NCBI RefSeq assembly: GCF_012911865.1
Contig: NZ_JAAXYH010000007.1
Location: 124,001 to 188,000 of the forward strand
From: Shewanella salipaludis
Lineage (GTDB): Bacteria; Pseudomonadota; Gammaproteobacteria; Enterobacterales; Shewanellaceae
Direction: 5' to 3'
Length of the DNA: 64,000 nucleotides
Below the pieces are notes generated by a model, which was given only the letters and a program-made list of their open reading frames with translations, ran no database searches and had not been told where the DNA came from. How positions within the stretch are numbered: the stretch's first letter is position 1; every line of letters begins with the position of its first letter. Of the stretch, positions 45,639 through 53,363 are shown piece after piece. Made by a program: the position numbers and the translations under genes.

Positions 45639-45836
45639 ATGCTGATTTTGACTCGTCGTGTTGGCGAAACACTGATGATTGGTGATGAAGTCACAGTCAC
45701 AGTACTTGGGGTAAAAGGTAATCAGGTGCGTATCGGCGTGAATGCGCCGAAAGAAGTTTCTGTTCATCGTGAAGAGATCTACCAACGCATTCAATCTGAA
45801 AAATCGGGTACACCTTCTGAAGGCGGCAATTTCTGA
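45639..45836 (+). CDS. csrA: Carbon storage regulator CsrA
   Basis: RNA-binding dimer that binds GGA motifs in mRNA leaders and controls carbon flux, motility and biofilm genes; it is sequestered by small RNAs switched on through BarA-UvrY. The 65 residues match CsrA throughout ([36 protein letters not shown]), with the RNA-contact arginine in VHREEI. AAGGAG lies 8 nt before the ATG. A TATAAT -10-like hexamer sits at 45572-45577, but no well-spaced -35 is visible. A hairpin terminator follows. Confidence 0.97.
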
Positions 45837-45870
45837 GCGATTCAGAATGAGGCATGCCACACCGTAGAAG

Positions 45871-45897
45871 AGTCAGTTTTTTAACTGGCTTTTTTAT
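45871..45897 (+). terminator. Rho-independent terminator after csrA
   Basis: AGTCAGTT (45871-45878) pairs with AACTGGCT (45883-45890), with one wobble pair and a short T loop, then a long T-run. It separates csrA from the tRNA promoter. Confidence 0.85.
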
Positions 45898-45995
45898 TTT
45901 CTGCTGCCAAAGAACCTCTAAATCAACACATTGGCGTGATATACAGCCAATGTGCTTAAAAACAGTTCAAATGGGATTGGTTTGGGAAAAAGGGT

Positions 45996-46023
45996 TTGAC
46001 TTATTTTCGTCAAACAGTAATAT
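45996..46023 (+). promoter_or_regulatory. Promoter of the tRNA-Ser/Arg operon with GC-rich discriminator
   Basis: TTGACT (45996-46001), 16-bp spacer, TAATAT (46018-46023), then GTGCGCC before the transcript start and the first tRNA at 46039. A GC-rich discriminator is the known mark of promoters under stringent ppGpp control, so tRNA output here may fall when relA is active. Confidence 0.75.
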
Positions 46024-46038
46024 GTGCGCCAAGAAAAC

Positions 46039-46130
46039 GGAGAGGTGGCCGAGTGGCCGAAGGCGCTCCCCTGCTAAGGGAGTATGGGCTTTAACTCCCA
46101 TCGAGGGTTCGAATCCCTCCTTCTCCGCCA
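46039..46130 (+). tRNA. tRNA-Ser (GCU), copy 1
   Basis: A 92-nt gene with a 7-bp acceptor stem GGAGAGG / CTTCTCC (one wobble), long variable arm as in serine tRNAs, anticodon GCT in the loop CTGCTAA, T-loop GTTCGAATC and encoded CCA. First gene of the array; identical to the copy at 46928. Confidence 0.97.
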
Positions 46131-46151
46131 TTTCTTACCGATAGAAAAAGT

Positions 46152-46228
46152 GCGCGTGTAGCTCAGCTGGATAGAGTACCTGGCTACGAACCAGGCGGTC
46201 GGAGGTTCGACTCCTTCCACGCGCACCA
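46152..46228 (+). tRNA. tRNA-Arg (ACG), copy 1
   Basis: A 77-nt gene with acceptor stem GCGCGTG / CACGCGC, anticodon loop CTACGAA (anticodon ACG, normally edited to ICG to read CGU, CGC and CGA), T-loop GTTCGACTC and encoded CCA. Six sequence-identical copies occur in this array. Confidence 0.97.
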
Positions 46229-46257
46229 TTTTTTATCAAAGCAGTACGATACAATTC

Positions 46258-46334
46258 GCGCGTGTAGCTCAGCTGGATAGAGTACCTGGCTACGAACCAG
46301 GCGGTCGGAGGTTCGACTCCTTCCACGCGCACCA
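46258..46334 (+). tRNA. tRNA-Arg (ACG), copy 2
   Basis: Identical in sequence to copy 1, with encoded CCA; 29 nt after it. Confidence 0.97.
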
Positions 46335-46397
46335 TTTCTGCATTAGTTAATCTTTAACTCAATCAGTTTTGCATCAGTTGTAACGAATATTTGAAAT

Positions 46398-46474
46398 GCG
46401 CGTGTAGCTCAGCTGGATAGAGTACCTGGCTACGAACCAGGCGGTCGGAGGTTCGACTCCTTCCACGCGCACCA
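46398..46474 (+). tRNA. tRNA-Arg (ACG), copy 3
   Basis: Identical to copy 1; the spacer before it is AT-rich and unlike the other spacers. Confidence 0.97.
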
Positions 46475-46503
46475 AATCCTCTGCTTACTTTATGTTTAAA
46501 AAT

Positions 46504-46580
46504 GCGCGTGTAGCTCAGCTGGATAGAGTACCTGGCTACGAACCAGGCGGTCGGAGGTTCGACTCCTTCCACGCGCACCA
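46504..46580 (+). tRNA. tRNA-Arg (ACG), copy 4
   Basis: Identical to copy 1; followed by the two tRNA-like repeats rather than by the next tRNA. Confidence 0.97.
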
Positions 46581-46588
46581 ATTCAATG

Positions 46589-46685
46589 CTGATGAGATGA
46601 ATATTTTGTCAGTGTGTGCGGTAGAAAGGTATGTATGAAGTCGAAGGTTCGACTCACTCCATACCTGTCACGCACCAAGTTAAAA
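46589..46685 (+). repeat. tRNA-like hairpin repeat, unit 1
   Basis: A 97-nt unit starting CTGATGAGATGAATATT. Inside it GTGTGTG (46612-46618) can pair with CACGCAC (46669-46675) like an acceptor stem, AGGTATG (46627-46633) with CATACCT (46660-46666), and AGGTTCGACTC resembles the T-arm of the neighbouring Arg tRNAs; the end CACGCACCA mimics their 3' end. Anticodon and D arms are absent, so it is not a working tRNA. Confidence 0.7.
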
Positions 46686-46780
46686 CTGATGAGATGAATA
46701 TTTTGTCAGTGTGTGCAGTCGAAGGGTAGGTTTGCGTCGAAGGTTCGACTCATTCCATACCTGCCACACAAAAAGTTAAA
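46686..46780 (+). repeat. tRNA-like hairpin repeat, unit 2
   Basis: A 95-nt tandem copy of the unit at 46589, diverged mostly in the middle (AGTCGAAGGGTAGGTTTGC) and at the 3' end, where CCACACA replaces CACGCACCA. GTGTG / CACAC and GGTA / TACC pairings remain possible, as does GTCG / CGAC. It ends just before Arg copy 5. Confidence 0.7.
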
Positions 46781-46783
46781 CAT

Positions 46784-46860
46784 GCGCGTGTAGCTCAGCT
46801 GGATAGAGTACCTGGCTACGAACCAGGCGGTCGGAGGTTCGACTCCTTCCACGCGCACCA
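46784..46860 (+). tRNA. tRNA-Arg (ACG), copy 5
   Basis: Identical to copy 1; lies directly after the tRNA-like repeats. Confidence 0.97.
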
Positions 46861-46927
46861 ATTCAGTCATCTGGCAGCTCTTATGAACCGAGTTTGGTTC
46901 CCATGAGATCCCGGATGCACAGTTTGC

Positions 46928-47019
46928 GGAGAGGTGGCCGAGTGGCCGAAGGCGCTCCCCTGCTAAGGGAGTATGGGCTTTAACTCCCATCGAGGGTTCG
47001 AATCCCTCCTTCTCCGCCA
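46928..47019 (+). tRNA. tRNA-Ser (GCU), copy 2
   Basis: Identical to the copy at 46039, with anticodon GCT and encoded CCA. The Ser-Arg order is repeated here, which suggests duplication of a Ser-Arg unit. Confidence 0.97.
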
Positions 47020-47051
47020 TTATTCTGCTAATATCTATTAGCCCAAGTTTT

Positions 47052-47128
47052 GCGCGTGTAGCTCAGCTGGATAGAGTACCTGGCTACGAACCAGGCGGTC
47101 GGAGGTTCGACTCCTTCCACGCGCACCA
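47052..47128 (+). tRNA. tRNA-Arg (ACG), copy 6
   Basis: Identical to copy 1; last gene of the array, 25 nt before a terminator. Confidence 0.97.
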
Positions 47129-47152
47129 AATATGCAATAGCAATAGTAAGAT

Positions 47153-47184
47153 AAACGCCCTGCAGCAATGCGGGGCGTTTTTGT
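47153..47184 (+). terminator. Rho-independent terminator of the tRNA operon
   Basis: AAACGCCC (47153-47160) pairs with GGGCGTTT (47173-47180), with TGC/GCG near-pairing inside, then TTTTGTTT. Lies 25 nt after the last tRNA. Confidence 0.9.
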
Positions 47185-47686
47185 TTGGCTTTTCTATTGC
47201 CGTTGGCCTCTATCCCAGGCCCGGCGCCGACCGGCCCTTTGCTTCTTTTCTATCCTTTCTTCCATAGCTGCTCCTACTTCTACTTCTATAGATAGCAGAT
47301 AGCAGATAGCAGATAGCAGATAGCAGATAGCAGATAGCCCAGCCATGTCCCTGGTCTTTATCATGGCCTCAGGCTTTGCCCCTGTCCTGGCCATAGCCCC
47401 TGTATTGACCATAGAGCCATAGAACCATAGCCGGCCCACGCCCCTCATACCTGACCCTGGAGATCCTTATGCTCCGGGTGCATAAATTGTCATGGTGTTC
47501 CATCTCGGCCATGCGTTTGACTTTTCGAGCGTTAAATAACTGCGCATGAAATATGCTCAACTTGGTTTTTTGTGGCAATAATCGCTTTGCTTGTCATGTA
47601 TCAATAATTTTCAGCAGCCTTTGCTGGCTTATCTTCATTCGTCTCGGATAAAAATATTCTATTTGGTAAGACCAATTTACAATGTG
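47185..47686. other. Repeat-rich non-coding spacer before the oad operon
   Basis: About 500 bp with no credible gene. It contains the 7-bp microsatellite at 47291-47339, CT-rich short repeats before it (CTCCTACTTCTACTTCTA), several copies of a CCATAG motif around 47390-47435, and an AT-rich end that leads into the oad promoter. The open frames across it are repeat-driven and lack ribosome sites. Confidence 0.65.
47291..47339. repeat. Seven-copy 7-bp microsatellite
   Basis: Six exact tandem copies of GATAGCA and a seventh ending GATAGCC. A heptamer repeat of this length can change copy number by slippage. Confidence 0.95.
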
Positions 47687-47716
47687 TTGGCAATCTTGTT
47701 GCGAATTGGTTATATT
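47687..47716 (+). promoter_or_regulatory. Candidate promoter of the oadGAB operon
   Basis: TTGGCA (47687-47692) and TATATT (47711-47716) with an 18-bp spacer; each matches 5 of 6 consensus positions. It lies about 160 nt before the oadG start, so the leader would be long. Confidence 0.4.
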
Positions 47717-47874
47717 TTTTAGCGTTTTTTTGCAGTTATTACGTCTTGAACTATTGGTTATGTGCTTTCTGGCTGAATTTAAACTCTGCTGCTGCGAATA
47801 ACTATGCGCTTGGCGTGTTTGTAAGTCGCAACAGCCGAATGGCGGACAAGGGAATCTTACTCTGGGAGGAAGCT

Positions 47875-48111
47875 ATGACATCGTTAACACAACAGCTCGT
47901 GGATGCCCTCGGCATCATGGTGCTGGGCATGGGATTGGTATTCCTGTTTCTGGGGATCCTCATTCTCGGGGTGGAGCTGGTCGCCAGATGCTTGAGTCGC
48001 GCTAACGAGGCGTCGACGCCGTCTATGTCGGAGCAGCCTATGCCGGCGCTGGACTCGAGACTCGTTGCCGCCATCAGTTCGGCGGTTCATCAATACCGTG
48101 CCTCGGCATGA
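47875..48111 (+). CDS. oadG: Oxaloacetate decarboxylase gamma subunit
   Basis: Small membrane subunit that joins the alpha and beta subunits of the sodium-pumping oxaloacetate decarboxylase and helps bind zinc. The 78-residue protein has one transmembrane segment near residues 10-35 (ALGIMVLGMGLVFLFLGILIL) and a hydrophilic tail. The ATG at 47875 has GGGAGGA just upstream; a longer open frame to 47746 is not supported. First gene of oadG-oadA-oadB. Confidence 0.9.
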   Translation: MTSLTQQLVDALGIMVLGMGLVFLFLGILILGVELVARCLSRANEASTPSMSEQPMPALDSRLVAAISSAVHQYRASA

Positions 48112-48133
48112 TTAAGCTTATTTGGGGATGATT

Positions 48134-49939
48134 ATGAGTAAGTCGTTAGCCTTAACCGATGTGGTCCTCAGAGATGCACATCAGTCACTGCTTGCCACCC
48201 GGCTGCGTATCGAAGATATGTTGCCGATCGCCCCCTTGCTGGACAAGGTCGGCTTTTGGTCGCTGGAGTCCTGGGGTGGCGCGACCTTCGACGCCTGCAT
48301 TCGTTATCTGGGGGAAGATCCCTGGGAGCGGATCCGCGAATTGAAGAAGCTGATGCCCAACACGCCACAGCAGATGCTGCTGCGTGGGCAAAATCTATTG
48401 GGCTATCGTCACTATGCCGACGACTTGGTGCACCGTTTCGTCGAGCGCGCCCATGAAAATGGCGTCGATGTGTTCCGTATCTTCGATGCCATGAACGATG
48501 TGCGTAATCTGGAGACGGCGGTCAAGGCGGTGAGCCGGGTCGGTGGCCACGCCCAGGGCACCATTTCCTATACCACGAGTCCGGTGCACACGCTCGATAC
48601 CTGGGTCGACATGGGCAAGCGCCTGGAGGATATGGGGTGCCATTCCCTATGTATCAAAGACATGGCAGGGTTGCTTAAGCCTATGCAGGCCTTCGAGCTG
48701 GTCAGTCGTCTCAAGGCCCAGACGGGGCTGGTGTTATCCATGCAGTGCCATGCCACCACGGGCCTGAGCACCGCCACCTACCAGAAGGCGATAGAAGCGG
48801 GCATAGATGTGCTGGATACCGCCATCTCCTCCATGAGCCAGACCTATGGTCATAGCGCCACCGAGACCCTGGTGGCCATGGTCGAAGACACGAGTCGCGC
48901 CACTGGGTATGACATGCAGCTGCTCGAAGACATTGCCGCCTATTTCCGTGAGGTGCGCAAGAAGTATGCCCGCTTCGAAGGGGCACTCAAGGGCATAGAC
49001 TCCAGGATCCTGCGGGCGCAGGTACCTGGCGGCATGCTGACCAATATGGAGAGCCAGCTCAGGGAGCAGGGCGCCGGCGACAAGATGGATGCCGTGCTCG
49101 AGGAGATCCCCAGAGTGCGTGAGGATTTGGGCTTTCTGCCACTGGTCACCCCCACCTCACAGATAGTCGGCACTCAGGCGGTGATCAATGTGCTGATGGG
49201 CGAACGCTACAAGTCGCTGACCAAGGAGACCGAAGGGGTGCTCAAGGGCGAATACGGCGCCACCCCGGCACCTGTCAATGCCGAGCTGCAGGCCAGGGTG
49301 CTGCAAGGCGCCGAGGCTATCAGTTGCCGTCCTGCGGATCTGCTGGCACCTGAACTGGATAAGCTGCGTGAAGAGCTGGCGCTCAAGGCCAGGGAACAAG
49401 GGATCCGCCTGGCCACAGAGCTGGATGACGATGTGCTCACCTATGCGCTCTTTCCCCAGATAGGCCTGCAGTTCCTCAAGCACCGCGACGATCCCTCGGC
49501 CTTCGAAGCCAGACCCGAGTCCGAGCCGCAGCTAGCGACGGCGCCGGCTGCCCCCTGCGGCCCCGAGACCTATAGGGTCAAGGTCGAAGGCCAGAGCTTC
49601 GTGGTCGAAGTCAGTCCCGGTGGCGAGATCAGCCAGATAGTCGCAGCCGAGACGGGCGCAGTGGTCAGCCTGCCGACGCCAAGTGCAGCCGCCATCCCCG
49701 GAAATTCCCCCGCGGCCGGCGAGATAAGGCTCGAGATGAGTGCGCCGCTGTCGGGCAACATCTTCAAGGTGAATGTCGCCGCCGGTGACGCGGTACGCGA
49801 AGGCGATGTGGTGATCATATTGGAGGCCATGAAGATGGAAACCGAGTTGCGGGCCCAGGCCGATGGCATCATCGCCAAGCTGTGGGTGAAAGAGGGCGAT
49901 GTGGTCGCCGTGGGTTCTCAATTGTTGGCCTTGGCCTAG
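48134..49939 (+). CDS. oadA: Oxaloacetate decarboxylase alpha subunit, biotin carboxyl carrier
   Basis: Transfers the carboxyl of oxaloacetate to biotin, yielding pyruvate; the beta subunit then decarboxylates carboxybiotin and exports sodium. The 601-residue protein has a carboxyltransferase TIM barrel starting [16 protein letters not shown] near residue 9, with metal-site QCHATTG near 203, and a C-terminal biotinyl domain with the biotin lysine in EAMKMET near 567. A Pro/Ala-rich linker joins them. The start at 48134 has GGGGA 5 nt upstream. oadB follows 8 nt after its stop. Confidence 0.95.
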   Translation: MSKSLALTDVVLRDAHQSLLATRLRIEDMLPIAPLLDKVGFWSLESWGGATFDACIRYLGEDPWERIRELKKLMPNTPQQMLLRGQNLLGYRHYADDLVHRFVERAHENGVDVFRIFDAMNDVRNLETAVKAVSRVGGHAQGTISYTTSPVHTLDTWVDMGKRLEDMGCHSLCIKDMAGLLKPMQAFELVSRLKAQTGLVLSMQCHATTGLSTATYQKAIEAGIDVLDTAISSMSQTYGHSATETLVAMVEDTSRATGYDMQLLEDIAAYFREVRKKYARFEGALKGIDSRILRAQVPGGMLTNMESQLREQGAGDKMDAVLEEIPRVREDLGFLPLVTPTSQIVGTQAVINVLMGERYKSLTKETEGVLKGEYGATPAPVNAELQARVLQGAEAISCRPADLLAPELDKLREELALKAREQGIRLATELDDDVLTYALFPQIGLQFLKHRDDPSAFEARPESEPQLATAPAAPCGPETYRVKVEGQSFVVEVSPGGEISQIVAAETGAVVSLPTPSAAAIPGNSPAAGEIRLEMSAPLSGNIFKVNVAAGDAVREGDVVIILEAMKMETELRAQADGIIAKLWVKEGDVVAVGSQLLALA

Positions 49940-49947
49940 GAGTCTTT

Positions 49948-51078
49948 ATGGATGGATTAATGGCGTTCTGGGCCGAGACAGGCATAGCGCATTTTACCCC
50001 TGGGCAAATGCTGATGATGGCCGTCGGTGGGCTATTGCTGTATCTGGCGATCGTCAGGGGCTTCGAGCCGCTGCTGCTGTTGCCTATCGGCTTCGGCGCC
50101 GTGCTGGCTAACATTCCCCATGCAGGTTTCACCGAAGAGGGCGGCATGCTGTATTACGCCTACCATGTGGGCATAGAAACCGGGGTGTTTCCGCTGTTGA
50201 TCTTCATGGGGGTGGGGGCCTTGACGGATTTCGGTGCCCTGATCGCCAATCCCAAGACCTTGTTGCTCGGCGCCGCCGCCCAGTTCGGGATCTTTGCCAC
50301 CCTGATAGGCGCCATAGCCCTGAACCTGGTGCCTGGGTTCGAGTTCAGCATGAAGGATGCCGCCGCGATCGCCATCATAGGCGGGGCGGATGGACCCACG
50401 GCCATCTTCCTGGCCTCCAAGCTGGCACCCGAACTCCTGGGAGCCATAGCCGTAGCGGCGTACTCCTACATGGCATTGGTGCCCATCATACAGCCGCCTA
50501 TCATGCGCCTGCTGACGACCCAGGCGGAGCGGGAAATCAAGATGGAGCAGCTGCGTGAGGTGAGTAAGAAGGAGAAGGTTATCTTTCCGCTCATGGTGCT
50601 CGGACTGACCATACTCTTTCTGCCGGCGGCCACGCCGCTGGTGGGCATGTTCTGTCTGGGGAACCTGATGCGCGAATCCGGGGTGGTCGATAGACTCTCC
50701 AAGACGGCGCAGAACGAGCTGATCAACATAGTCACCATCTTCCTCGGCTTAGCCGTGGGCTCCAAGTTGTCGGCGGCGCAGTTCCTGCGACAGGAGACCC
50801 TGGGTATTTTGCTGCTGGGCGCCGTCGCCTTCGGCATAGGTACTGCCACCGGGGTGCTGATGGCCAAACTGATGTGCAAGCTGTCGGGCGGCAAGGTCAA
50901 TCCCCTGATAGGTGCGGCCGGGGTCTCGGCCGTGCCTATGGCGGCCAGGGTGGTGAATAAGGTCGGTCTGGAAGCCAATCAGCATAACTATCTCTTGATG
51001 CATGCCATGGGGCCGAATGTGGCCGGCGTGCTGGGTTCTGCCGTGGCCGCTGGCATCTTGCTCGCCGTCCTGGGTTAG
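49948..51078 (+). CDS. oadB: Oxaloacetate decarboxylase beta subunit (sodium pump)
   Basis: Integral membrane subunit that decarboxylates carboxybiotin and uses the energy to export Na+. The 376-residue protein has about nine hydrophobic segments, the re-entrant [20 protein letters not shown] motif near residue 149 with the key aspartate, and the [15 protein letters not shown] motif near 325. AGGAG lies 6 nt before the ATG. The sodium gradient produced suits a marine or salt-adapted organism. It ends the operon. Confidence 0.95.
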   Translation: MDGLMAFWAETGIAHFTPGQMLMMAVGGLLLYLAIVRGFEPLLLLPIGFGAVLANIPHAGFTEEGGMLYYAYHVGIETGVFPLLIFMGVGALTDFGALIANPKTLLLGAAAQFGIFATLIGAIALNLVPGFEFSMKDAAAIAIIGGADGPTAIFLASKLAPELLGAIAVAAYSYMALVPIIQPPIMRLLTTQAEREIKMEQLREVSKKEKVIFPLMVLGLTILFLPAATPLVGMFCLGNLMRESGVVDRLSKTAQNELINIVTIFLGLAVGSKLSAAQFLRQETLGILLLGAVAFGIGTATGVLMAKLMCKLSGGKVNPLIGAAGVSAVPMAARVVNKVGLEANQHNYLLMHAMGPNVAGVLGSAVAAGILLAVLG

Positions 51079-51106
51079 GGCGGGTTGGCTCCCAAGCTAA
51101 AACCCG

Positions 51107-51131
51107 CAGCCGGCAACCCTGCCGGCTGTTT
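51107..51131 (+). terminator. Probable terminator after oadB
   Basis: CAGCCGGC (51107-51114) pairs with GCCGGCTG (51121-51128), extended by one A-T pair inside, with a 5-nt loop. The T-run is short (TTTC), so termination may be partial. Confidence 0.6.
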
Positions 51132-51175
51132 CATGGCTGGAACTGACATGAGGGCCAGGGATGCGCGTGTGCGAC

Positions 51176-51364
51176 TCAATAGTTGGCTTGATTCTGTCCC
51201 GAGGTTAGCCATAGCAGGACCGCAAACATCAGCCAGATGATGGCACTGATCCCCAGTATGTAGCCAAATCCCTTGCTGCCTTGTTTCAGCGACACGCCGT
51301 TGATGCGCAGGAAGAGGGTCCATAACAGGCACAGGAGGAGCGGCAGCAGGAAGAGTTTGGCCAT
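51176..51364 (-). CDS. Small two-helix membrane protein, unknown function
   Basis: A 62-residue protein with two hydrophobic segments: LFLLPLLLCLLWTLFL near residues 4-19 and LGISAIIWLMFAVLLWL near 37-53, joined by a basic loop (RINGVSLKQGSKGFG) that should face the cytosol, so a hairpin topology is likely. The ATG at 51364 has no strong ribosome site. The open frame extends further upstream with starts at 51457 and beyond, but residues there do not look coding. I do not recognise the family. Confidence 0.55.
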   Translation of the reverse strand: MAKLFLLPLLLCLLWTLFLRINGVSLKQGSKGFGYILGISAIIWLMFAVLLWLTSGQNQANY

Positions 51365-51550
51365 AGATTTGATTCTAATCGTTTGAATAGCAATGAGTAT
51401 AATACCAATCGCATTAAATATCCGGTCATTCGGTGGGATTGAAAGCACTTTAGGCAAGGCATTGTCTTGAAGACAATGCTTGAGGACAATGCTCGAAGAT
51501 ATAGTGGCGCTCTGTGGAGAGACTGACCCAGGCAGGCCGATTTTTCGCCA

Positions 51551-51575
51551 TTAAAAAGGCCGCTTGCGCGGCCTT
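51551..51575 (-). terminator. Rho-independent terminator for the symporter gene
   Basis: An 8-bp stem AAGGCCGC / GCGGCCTT (51556-51563 and 51568-51575) with a TTGC loop; read on the minus strand it ends in TTTTTAA. It lies about 20 nt beyond the symporter stop. Confidence 0.9.
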
Positions 51576-51596
51576 GTTATCCTGACTCGATTGTCC

Positions 51597-52892
51597 TTAG
51601 CCGGCGGCGCGCTCCGGGCTGGCCGCCATGTCTGTGTCGTCGGCTTCTGCTGTCGATGTGGCGGCGAGATCGTTGGCATAGAACTGAGCGAGATCCAGCT
51701 GCTGCTCCGACTTGCCGATCACCACGGCTGTCATCATGTCACCCGTGACATTGGTGGCTGTGCGTATCATGTCTATCACCCTGTCGATGGCGGCGATGAA
51801 GGCGATGCCTTCCAGCGGCAGGCCTATCACCCCCAGAGTCACAGTCAGCATCACCATGGCACTGCCGGGCACGCCGGCGGTGCCGACGGAGGCGACGGTC
51901 GCAGTCACGGCAATCAGTACATAATCGGTGGCATCGAGTGGAATACCATAGATCTGGGCGATGAAGATGGCGGCGATGGCGGGGTAGATGCCGCCACAGC
52001 CATCCATGTTCATGGTGGCGCCCAGCGGCAGTACGAAGGCACTGTAACGCTTGGATACCCCCATGGACTCGACGCAGCGGGTGCTGGCAGGCAGGGTGCC
52101 GAAGCTTGAAGCCGTGCTGAAGGCGACCAGCTGTGCCGGCATGGCCTTACGGAAGAATTGCAGCGGGCTCAGGCCGGCGCCGAATTTCACCAGCCCCCCA
52201 TAGACGAAGATGATGTGGATCAGCGCCGCCAGGTAGATGGCACCGATGAATTTCCCCAGCGGCAACAGGGTCGATAAGCCGTATTCACCCACCACCCAGG
52301 CCATCAGGCCGAAGACGCCTATAGGGGTCAACTGCAGCACCATGCGGGTCAACTGGAACATGACTTCGGCACCGGCTTCTATGGCTTGTTTCAGCGGTGT
52401 CGCCTTGTCGCCCACCTTGTTGATGGCGATGCCGACCAGGGCGGCGAACACTATGATCTGCAATACCTTGCCTTGGGCCAGCGAGGCGAAGGGGTTGACC
52501 GGGATCATATCCAGCAGCACCTGGGCGAAGCCGGGAATGTTGCGCTCACGCACTTCACCCGCGACCAGCTGCATGGAGCCGCCCATGTCTATCATGCTGC
52601 CGATGGCCAGGCCTATCAGGGAGGCTATGGTGCCTGTGAGCATAAACATGGCCAGGGTCTTGAAACTCAGGCGCTTGAGGCTCACCTGCGACCCCATGGA
52701 GGTGATGCTCACCACTATGGCACAGAAGACCAGCGGGGCAACCAGCATCTTGATGGCGGCGATGAAGAGATCCCCCAGAGGCTTGAGCTGGGTAGCAGAC
52801 TCGCCAAAAATGACCCCGGCCAAGGCTCCGAGGAAAAAGCCTGCAAGGACTTTTTGCCAGAAAGGAATGCGTTTAAGAGTTTGAAAAATCAT
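51597..52892 (-). CDS. Dicarboxylate/amino acid:cation symporter (DAACS family)
   Basis: A 431-residue inner-membrane symporter for C4-dicarboxylates or acidic amino acids, driven by Na+ or H+. It has about eight transmembrane segments and two hairpin loops, with signature SSFGTLPAST near residue 275, GATMNMDGCG near 305 with the cation-binding NMDG, and VPGSAMVMLT near 358. The C-terminus is acidic. The ATG at 52892 is chosen because TM homology begins soon after it; a longer frame to 53003 adds a polar stretch. GltP, DctA or SstT identity cannot be settled by eye. A terminator follows. Confidence 0.88.
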   Translation of the reverse strand: MIFQTLKRIPFWQKVLAGFFLGALAGVIFGESATQLKPLGDLFIAAIKMLVAPLVFCAIVVSITSMGSQVSLKRLSFKTLAMFMLTGTIASLIGLAIGSMIDMGGSMQLVAGEVRERNIPGFAQVLLDMIPVNPFASLAQGKVLQIIVFAALVGIAINKVGDKATPLKQAIEAGAEVMFQLTRMVLQLTPIGVFGLMAWVVGEYGLSTLLPLGKFIGAIYLAALIHIIFVYGGLVKFGAGLSPLQFFRKAMPAQLVAFSTASSFGTLPASTRCVESMGVSKRYSAFVLPLGATMNMDGCGGIYPAIAAIFIAQIYGIPLDATDYVLIAVTATVASVGTAGVPGSAMVMLTVTLGVIGLPLEGIAFIAAIDRVIDMIRTATNVTGDMMTAVVIGKSEQQLDLAQFYANDLAATSTAEADDTDMAASPERAAG

Positions 52893-53363
52893 GAGTATTC
52901 CAAGTGTAAAGTGAGTTTCGAGTCTGTCTTGTGGACCATGGGGCATCCTCCATGACAGCTGGCGCAGTGCAAAGAGCCGATCGCGATTGGCCATTGTATC
53001 CATAGCGGCCGCAGGATACCAAAGCGTTTTTATTATAACTTATTGTGATAAATGAGCTTGTTGTCATAACTTTAGCATCGGGAGTAAGATAGCCGTCGGG
53101 GCAGCTGGGGGTCAGGCAATAAAAAGTCACAATTTATCATTCGCTAAGCCCTGATTGCCGGAGTAAGGTTGCCTGGGTATGGTTGCCTGAGTCAGGTTGG
53201 TCTGAACTCGAATTGCGCCGCCGGGGCAACTTTGGCCTCGTCCCCGGGTCAGGCATTCAAGATTGCCTCTGGCTATGCGGAGAGAAGGCTCCGCCTGGAG
53301 GCTTGAGCGCCGAACGCACTGAATACCGCCGAGTGAGCGACTCGGCTGACGAAGGAGATAAGT
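52893..53363. other. Divergent intergenic region between the symporter and the M16 peptidase gene
   Basis: About 470 bp that must hold both promoters. An AT-rich segment near 53030-53080 with TTGTGATAAATGAG may contain regulatory sites, but no site is strong enough to name. The stretch near 53165-53200 repeats GTTGCCTG twice. No gene with a ribosome site was seen. Confidence 0.55.

Noticed and set aside
46135-46581. Short minus-strand frames with the repeated phrase VEGVEPPTAWFV
   Set aside because: They are translations of the antisense strand of the identical Arg tRNA genes.
46582-46783. Reading the tRNA-spacer repeats as a CRISPR array or as real tRNAs
   Set aside because: Only two head-to-tail copies with no unique spacers, and no anticodon arm.
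47194-47448. An 84-residue minus-strand frame with repeated LSAICYL
   Set aside because: The repeat comes from the heptamer microsatellite, not from a real protein.
47746-47874. Upstream extension of oadG
   Set aside because: The ATG at 47875 has a strong ribosome site and normal subunit length; the extension overlaps the promoter region.
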